From JBBECE01 sp040881985 (GTDB lineage Bacteria; Pseudomonadota; Alphaproteobacteria; Rhizobiales; Devosiaceae): a DNA stretch of 64,000 nucleotides. The stretch is taken from assembly GCA_040881985.1 (NCBI GenBank), contig JBBECE010000037.1:4019-68018 (forward strand). The letters run 5' to 3'. The notes beneath the pieces are model-generated. The model was not told where the DNA came from, searched no databases, and saw only the letters and a program-made list of their open reading frames with translations. Numbering within the stretch: position 1 is the first letter of the stretch; each line of letters starts with the position of its first letter. A program made the position numbers and the translations under genes. Below, piece after piece: positions 61,496 to 64,000 of the stretch.

Positions 61496-62584
61496 TGAAG
61501 CGAGCCGTGGAATTGCGGTTCGAGCGATATCCACATAGAGCTTGTCGCGCTCCACACCGACGCTTTGGTATCCAATCGCCGTGGCGGCCGCCAGGGTCGA
61601 ACCGGAACCGGCGAACGGATCGCATACGATGCCCTCTCCAAGAGGCAGGGATGCGCGCACGATTGCGCGAAGGAATGCTTGCGGCTTGAGAGATGGATGC
61701 GGAGCGATACGGCGTTCCCGGACTGGAGTAATGCCCGATCGAAGGACGTCGCCAAATGGCTGATCTGCCGATAGCCGACGAAATCCGCCAGTCCGCCACT
61801 TTCTGAGACTGTCTTGCGATCGACCTTCGAGCGGCTTCCTCAGAACCAGCCAAGGCTCGTACATCGAGCGTGGCATTACACTCACCTCGTCGAATTCTAC
61901 ATGTGCGTTTTTTGGGCGATCTCCGCCGCGCATCGTCATAACGAGGCGCGCCAGCGTTCCCCGAATCTCGAGACCTGCTTCGGCCAGTGCTCCGGCAACG
62001 CGGTGGACCAACAAGGGATTGCTCGCGATCACGACATTTGCCCCTGGAACACAGACGCGCATGAGCGCGTGGCCCAATCTCAGAAAGAATGTCGAGAGTT
62101 GCTCATGATCTCTGGAAGTGAGCGTGGTGAAACGGGGCAGCGGAGATCGCATGTGACCATCAAATGATGGCGGAATCCGCCACACACCGCCTTTTCCTGC
62201 CCGGAGCTTGCCTTGTTCCTTTGCCGAGTACTCGACCAGGCCGTACGGAGGGTCGGTGACGATGGCATGTATCGAATTGGGCGCCTGCACGGAGAACCAG
62301 TCAAAACAGTCGGCAAGATAAAGTCTGGCTGCGCCCGACAAGACGACCGGCTCAAGGGCCGCATGCTTGACTCGGGCCTGATTGCTCCTCAGTCGATATC
62401 GTCCGCGACCGGTGCGTTCAAAAACGCTCCTTGAATTCAGCGCAAGATACGAGCGCACGGAAGATGACGAGGCGTTGACCGAAGCTGCCGCCACAGCGGC
62501 AGTGATTTCCGATGCGGAAGCATCTCTGCCGAGCATCCGCAGGTAGTTGATAATCGAGTCTCGAACCTGGCCCGGCGCACTCAT
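61466..62584 (-). CDS. Site-specific DNA methyltransferase with N-terminal winged helix
   Basis: 372 residues. An N-terminal winged helix (residues 8-65: INYLRMLGRDASASEITAAV, RTGRGRYRL) precedes the amino-methyltransferase domain. Catalytic motif IV DPPYG is at 111-115 and the AdoMet-binding motif I FAGSGS at 324-329, the beta-class order (IV then I), so it makes N6-methyladenine or N4-methylcytosine. Recognition site is not readable. It converges on the endonuclease gene. The promoter region carries a perfect palindrome. Confidence 0.9.
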   Translation of the reverse strand: MSAPGQVRDSIINYLRMLGRDASASEITAAVAAASVNASSSSVRSYLALNSRSVFERTGRGRYRLRSNQARVKHAALEPVVLSGAARLYLADCFDWFSVQAPNSIHAIVTDPPYGLVEYSAKEQGKLRAGKGGVWRIPPSFDGHMRSPLPRFTTLTSRDHEQLSTFFLRLGHALMRVCVPGANVVIASNPLLVHRVAGALAEAGLEIRGTLARLVMTMRGGDRPKNAHVEFDEVSVMPRSMYEPWLVLRKPLEGRSQDSLRKWRTGGFRRLSADQPFGDVLRSGITPVRERRIAPHPSLKPQAFLRAIVRASLPLGEGIVCDPFAGSGSTLAAATAIGYQSVGVERDKLYVDIARTAIPRLASLSVEEIEPA

Positions 62585-62602
62585 GAGTCACCCTTTGTTC
62601 TC

Positions 62603-62631
62603 ATGATGCATGATTGACGTCTAGACGTCAA
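62603..62631 (-). promoter_or_regulatory. Predicted methyltransferase promoter overlapped by a perfect palindrome
   Basis: TTGACGTCTAGACGTCAA (62614-62631) is an 18-bp perfect palindrome. Reading toward the methyltransferase, TTGACG (62631-62626) makes a -35 element with a 17-bp spacer to CATCAT (62608-62603) as the -10, and an AAAGGG ribosome-binding site precedes the ATG at 62584. A protein bound to the dyad would block this promoter, so the methyltransferase (which has a winged helix) may regulate itself. Confidence 0.6.
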
Positions 62632-62664
62632 TCCGCGCGCCAGCGTTCGCTTCGGCGATCGATT

Positions 62665-62755
62665 GGTCTTGGCGCCTCTTCACCCTCCCCCTTGCGGGGA
62701 GGGGGCGCACTGTTCAATTCGTCATTCTCGCGCTCGAATTGCCGTGCGCCGGCGG
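62665..62755. repeat. Direct repeat, copy B, right of the restriction-modification cassette
   Basis: About 91 bp, near-identical to 60764-60855, in the same orientation. The 319-bp gap from the methyltransferase start to the ycgN start (62585-62903) holds this copy, the palindromic promoter and a CCTCGGG-TCAAG-CCCGAGG hairpin at 62829-62847, and no gene. Confidence 0.85.
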
Positions 62756-62828
62756 GCGGCTCGAGAACCCATGAGGTGAGTCGGCGAGCAACGCGGAAGC
62801 GATTGTCGCGTTGAGGCGCAGCAGGGGT

Positions 62829-62847
62829 CCTCGGGTCAAGCCCGAGG
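62829..62847. repeat. REP-like hairpin CCTCGGG-N5-CCCGAGG
   Basis: A perfect 7-bp stem with a 5-nt loop. Sequences of this kind (GGGTCCTCGGGTCAAGCCCG and similar) are common intergenic repeats in Hyphomicrobiales chromosomes; this is the only copy I found in the window. Confidence 0.5.
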
Positions 62848-62903
62848 AAGACGAGCCAACCGATGGTGACACCCTCCTAACCAAAACAGGATAGGGTCGC
62901 CCC

Positions 62904-63389
62904 ATGCCGTTCTGGGAAGAAAAAACCCTCGAGGAAATGACGCCTTCCGAATGGGAGGCGCTGTGCGACGGCTGCGGGCGCTGCTGCCTGATCAAGCTCG
63001 AGAACGACGAGACCGGCGAAGTCTTCACCTCCGACATCCATTGCAAGCTGCTCGAGCCCGAATCGTGCCTCTGCTCGGACTACGAGCACCGGCAGGCGAA
63101 AGTTCCCGACTGCATCAAGCTCGACCCGCAGAACGTGATGACGATTTCATGGATCCCGGCGAGCTGCGCCTATCGGCGCGTTGCCGAGGGCAAGGGGCTC
63201 GCCTGGTGGCATCCGCTGGTCTCGGGCGACCCCGCGACGGTGCACCAGGCCGGCATATCGGTGCGGGGGCGAACCCAAAGCGAGACCGAGGTGCCCGAAA
63301 AGGAATGGGAAGATCATATCGTCGCCTGGCCGGAGGAAGACCCCGAGGCGGTTGAGCCGGCCCCGAAGCGGAAACTGGCGGGCCTGTGA
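62904..63389 (+). CDS. YcgN family cysteine cluster protein (UPF0260)
   Basis: 161-residue protein with the YcgN cysteine pattern CDGCGRCCLIKLEND, HCKLLEPESCLCSDYEHR and SCAYRRVAEGKGLAWWHPLV. Members have a conserved cysteine cluster, likely metal binding; function unknown. ATG 62904. Followed by a 258-bp gap (63390-63647) without a gene. Confidence 0.92.
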   Translation: MPFWEEKTLEEMTPSEWEALCDGCGRCCLIKLENDETGEVFTSDIHCKLLEPESCLCSDYEHRQAKVPDCIKLDPQNVMTISWIPASCAYRRVAEGKGLAWWHPLVSGDPATVHQAGISVRGRTQSETEVPEKEWEDHIVAWPEEDPEAVEPAPKRKLAGL

Positions 63390-63647
63390 CTAATGGGGAT
63401 AGCGGGCACAAATGCCGCGAGGCGATTGCGGGGCGCGCGAGGCCGGGGCAGTCTCGGGTCACGTGATCTTAAGGCCTTCGGGCCGAGAGGCCACGGACCG
63501 GGGCGGACGGAAACGGAGGCCCTCGGTTGTTGTCGGGGAGGCGGTTGGCCTCCCGTGCCTCCGGGCACGCGGCGGATCGCCGGACCACCGGCAAACAGGG
63601 GGCGTCAGGCGCAGGCTTGACGCTCTTCTGTTTTGGGGGGCGGGCGG

Positions 63648-63941
63648 CTAGGAGGCGATGGCGCGAAGCAGCGCCTCGGGTTCCTTCTCCATGATTCGCA
63701 GAAGCGTCCGCGCCGCGCCGCGGGGTTGCCGGGCACCCTGCTCCCATTTGCGATAACCGGATGCGCTCGTGCCGAGAAGGTCGGCCATCTCCTGCTGTGT
63801 CAGCCGGAGCGAGCGCCGGATGCGCTTCATGTCGATCGTATCGAAATCCACCTTGCGGGTGATGACGTCGACCTTCCCGCCGCGCGCATGATCGAGGGCT
63901 TCAGAGAGACCCTGGATGATGTCGTCGCCGAACTTGCTCAT
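63648..63941 (-). CDS. XRE family helix-turn-helix antitoxin-like protein
   Basis: 97 residues with a C-terminal Cro/CI helix-turn-helix (MKRIRRSLRLTQQEMADLLG, TSASGYRKWEQGARQPRGAA) and an N-terminal GDDIIQGLSEALDHARGG segment typical of NadS/HigA-type antitoxins that follow their toxin gene. Its ATG overlaps the stop of the upstream gene (ATGA). Confidence 0.85.
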   Translation of the reverse strand: MSKFGDDIIQGLSEALDHARGGKVDVITRKVDFDTIDMKRIRRSLRLTQQEMADLLGTSASGYRKWEQGARQPRGAARTLLRIMEKEPEALLRAIAS

Positions 63942-64000
63942 TTCCTTGCCTTTCTATGCGCTGCCTTGGTCGCGGCAGTGAACTTCGCCATGACCGCGAC
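63938..64000 (-). CDS. 3' end of an unidentified gene, candidate toxin partner (partial)
   Basis: The frame upstream of the XRE gene is open from the window edge for 20 codons (VAVMAKFTAATKAAHRKARK) and ends in a TGA that overlaps the XRE start. The basic, Lys/Arg-rich tail and the position are what one would expect of a RelE/HigB-type toxin, but only the tail is visible, so the family is not established. Confidence 0.3.
   Translation of the reverse strand, partial: VAVMAKFTAATKAAHRKARK

Noticed and set aside
60677..62903. Transposase, integrase or tRNA attachment site for the R-M cassette
   Set aside because: No such gene and no tRNA next to the cassette; the only boundary marks are the direct repeats.

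Overview
The window is about 64 kb of high-GC chromosomal DNA from an alphaproteobacterium, most likely of the order Hyphomicrobiales (Rhizobiales). The evidence is the set of lineage-typical genes: a glyS-PPDK-like-SleB neighbourhood, a MucR/Ros zinc-finger regulator, a TIGR02301 protein, a TIGR03808 Tat-exported repeat protein, DUF1491, DUF2336, DUF5330, DUF6456 and DUF1214/DUF1254 proteins, a ReAV-type L-asparaginase and a consensus CtrA box. No rRNA operon, CRISPR array, prophage or insertion sequence was seen. Species cannot be fixed from the sequence.

Layout. 0-14 kb holds glyS (5' truncated), rnhA-ispH, a PPDK-like protein, a SleB-type cell-wall hydrolase, an HD hydrolase with ygfZ, a dihydroorotase-type amidohydrolase, small exported proteins, a NUDIX hydrolase, an SRAP/YedK protein and an ArsR-VOC operon with an operator-like palindrome. 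14-31 kb holds a GlcD-type flavoprotein, fabI, a histidine phosphatase, aroC-ribB, a SCO protein, xseB, a class II HDAC-like deacetylase, a Sua5/TsaC protein, a DnaJ-type protein divergent from pdxH, a DUF898-M48-DUF1499 run, an adenylate cyclase with TPRs, an M29 aminopeptidase and a GH43 enzyme. 31-33 kb is a small accessory patch: a HicB-like antitoxin broken by a nonsense codon and a lower-GC orphan gene. 33-43 kb holds an MBL hydrolase, bioY, tRNA-Pro and tRNA-Gln, a sugar-nucleotide-epimerase-like SDR, L-asparaginase, the Tat beta-helix protein, a YbjQ protein, an orphan receiver behind a CtrA box, sodB, oligopeptidase B and msrB.

43.7-49.8 kb is a seven-gene mnh/mrp cation/proton antiporter operon (A-G) with tightly overlapping genes. 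50-52 kb is mucR followed by a DnaA-domain-IV-like protein translationally coupled to a DUF6456 protein, then sufE and a DUF5330 gene with a strong terminator between them. 52.8-60.7 kb is envelope-related: a PAS histidine kinase coupled to a peptidoglycan-binding protein, DUF1491, DUF2336, the DUF1214/DUF1254 pair and a class A penicillin-binding protein. 60.8-62.8 kb is an inserted type II restriction-modification cassette with convergent genes, bracketed by near-identical 91/92-bp direct repeats; a perfect 18-bp palindrome covers the predicted methyltransferase promoter. The window ends with a YcgN-family gene and an XRE antitoxin-like gene overlapping the tail of a gene that leaves the window.

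Most genes are ordinary housekeeping. The points that deserve a second look are the repeat-flanked restriction-modification cassette and its palindromic operator, the broken HicB locus, the PPDK-like protein with an eroded ATP-binding domain, the CtrA-box receiver, the DnaA-IV/DUF6456 module, and several unannotated small genes.
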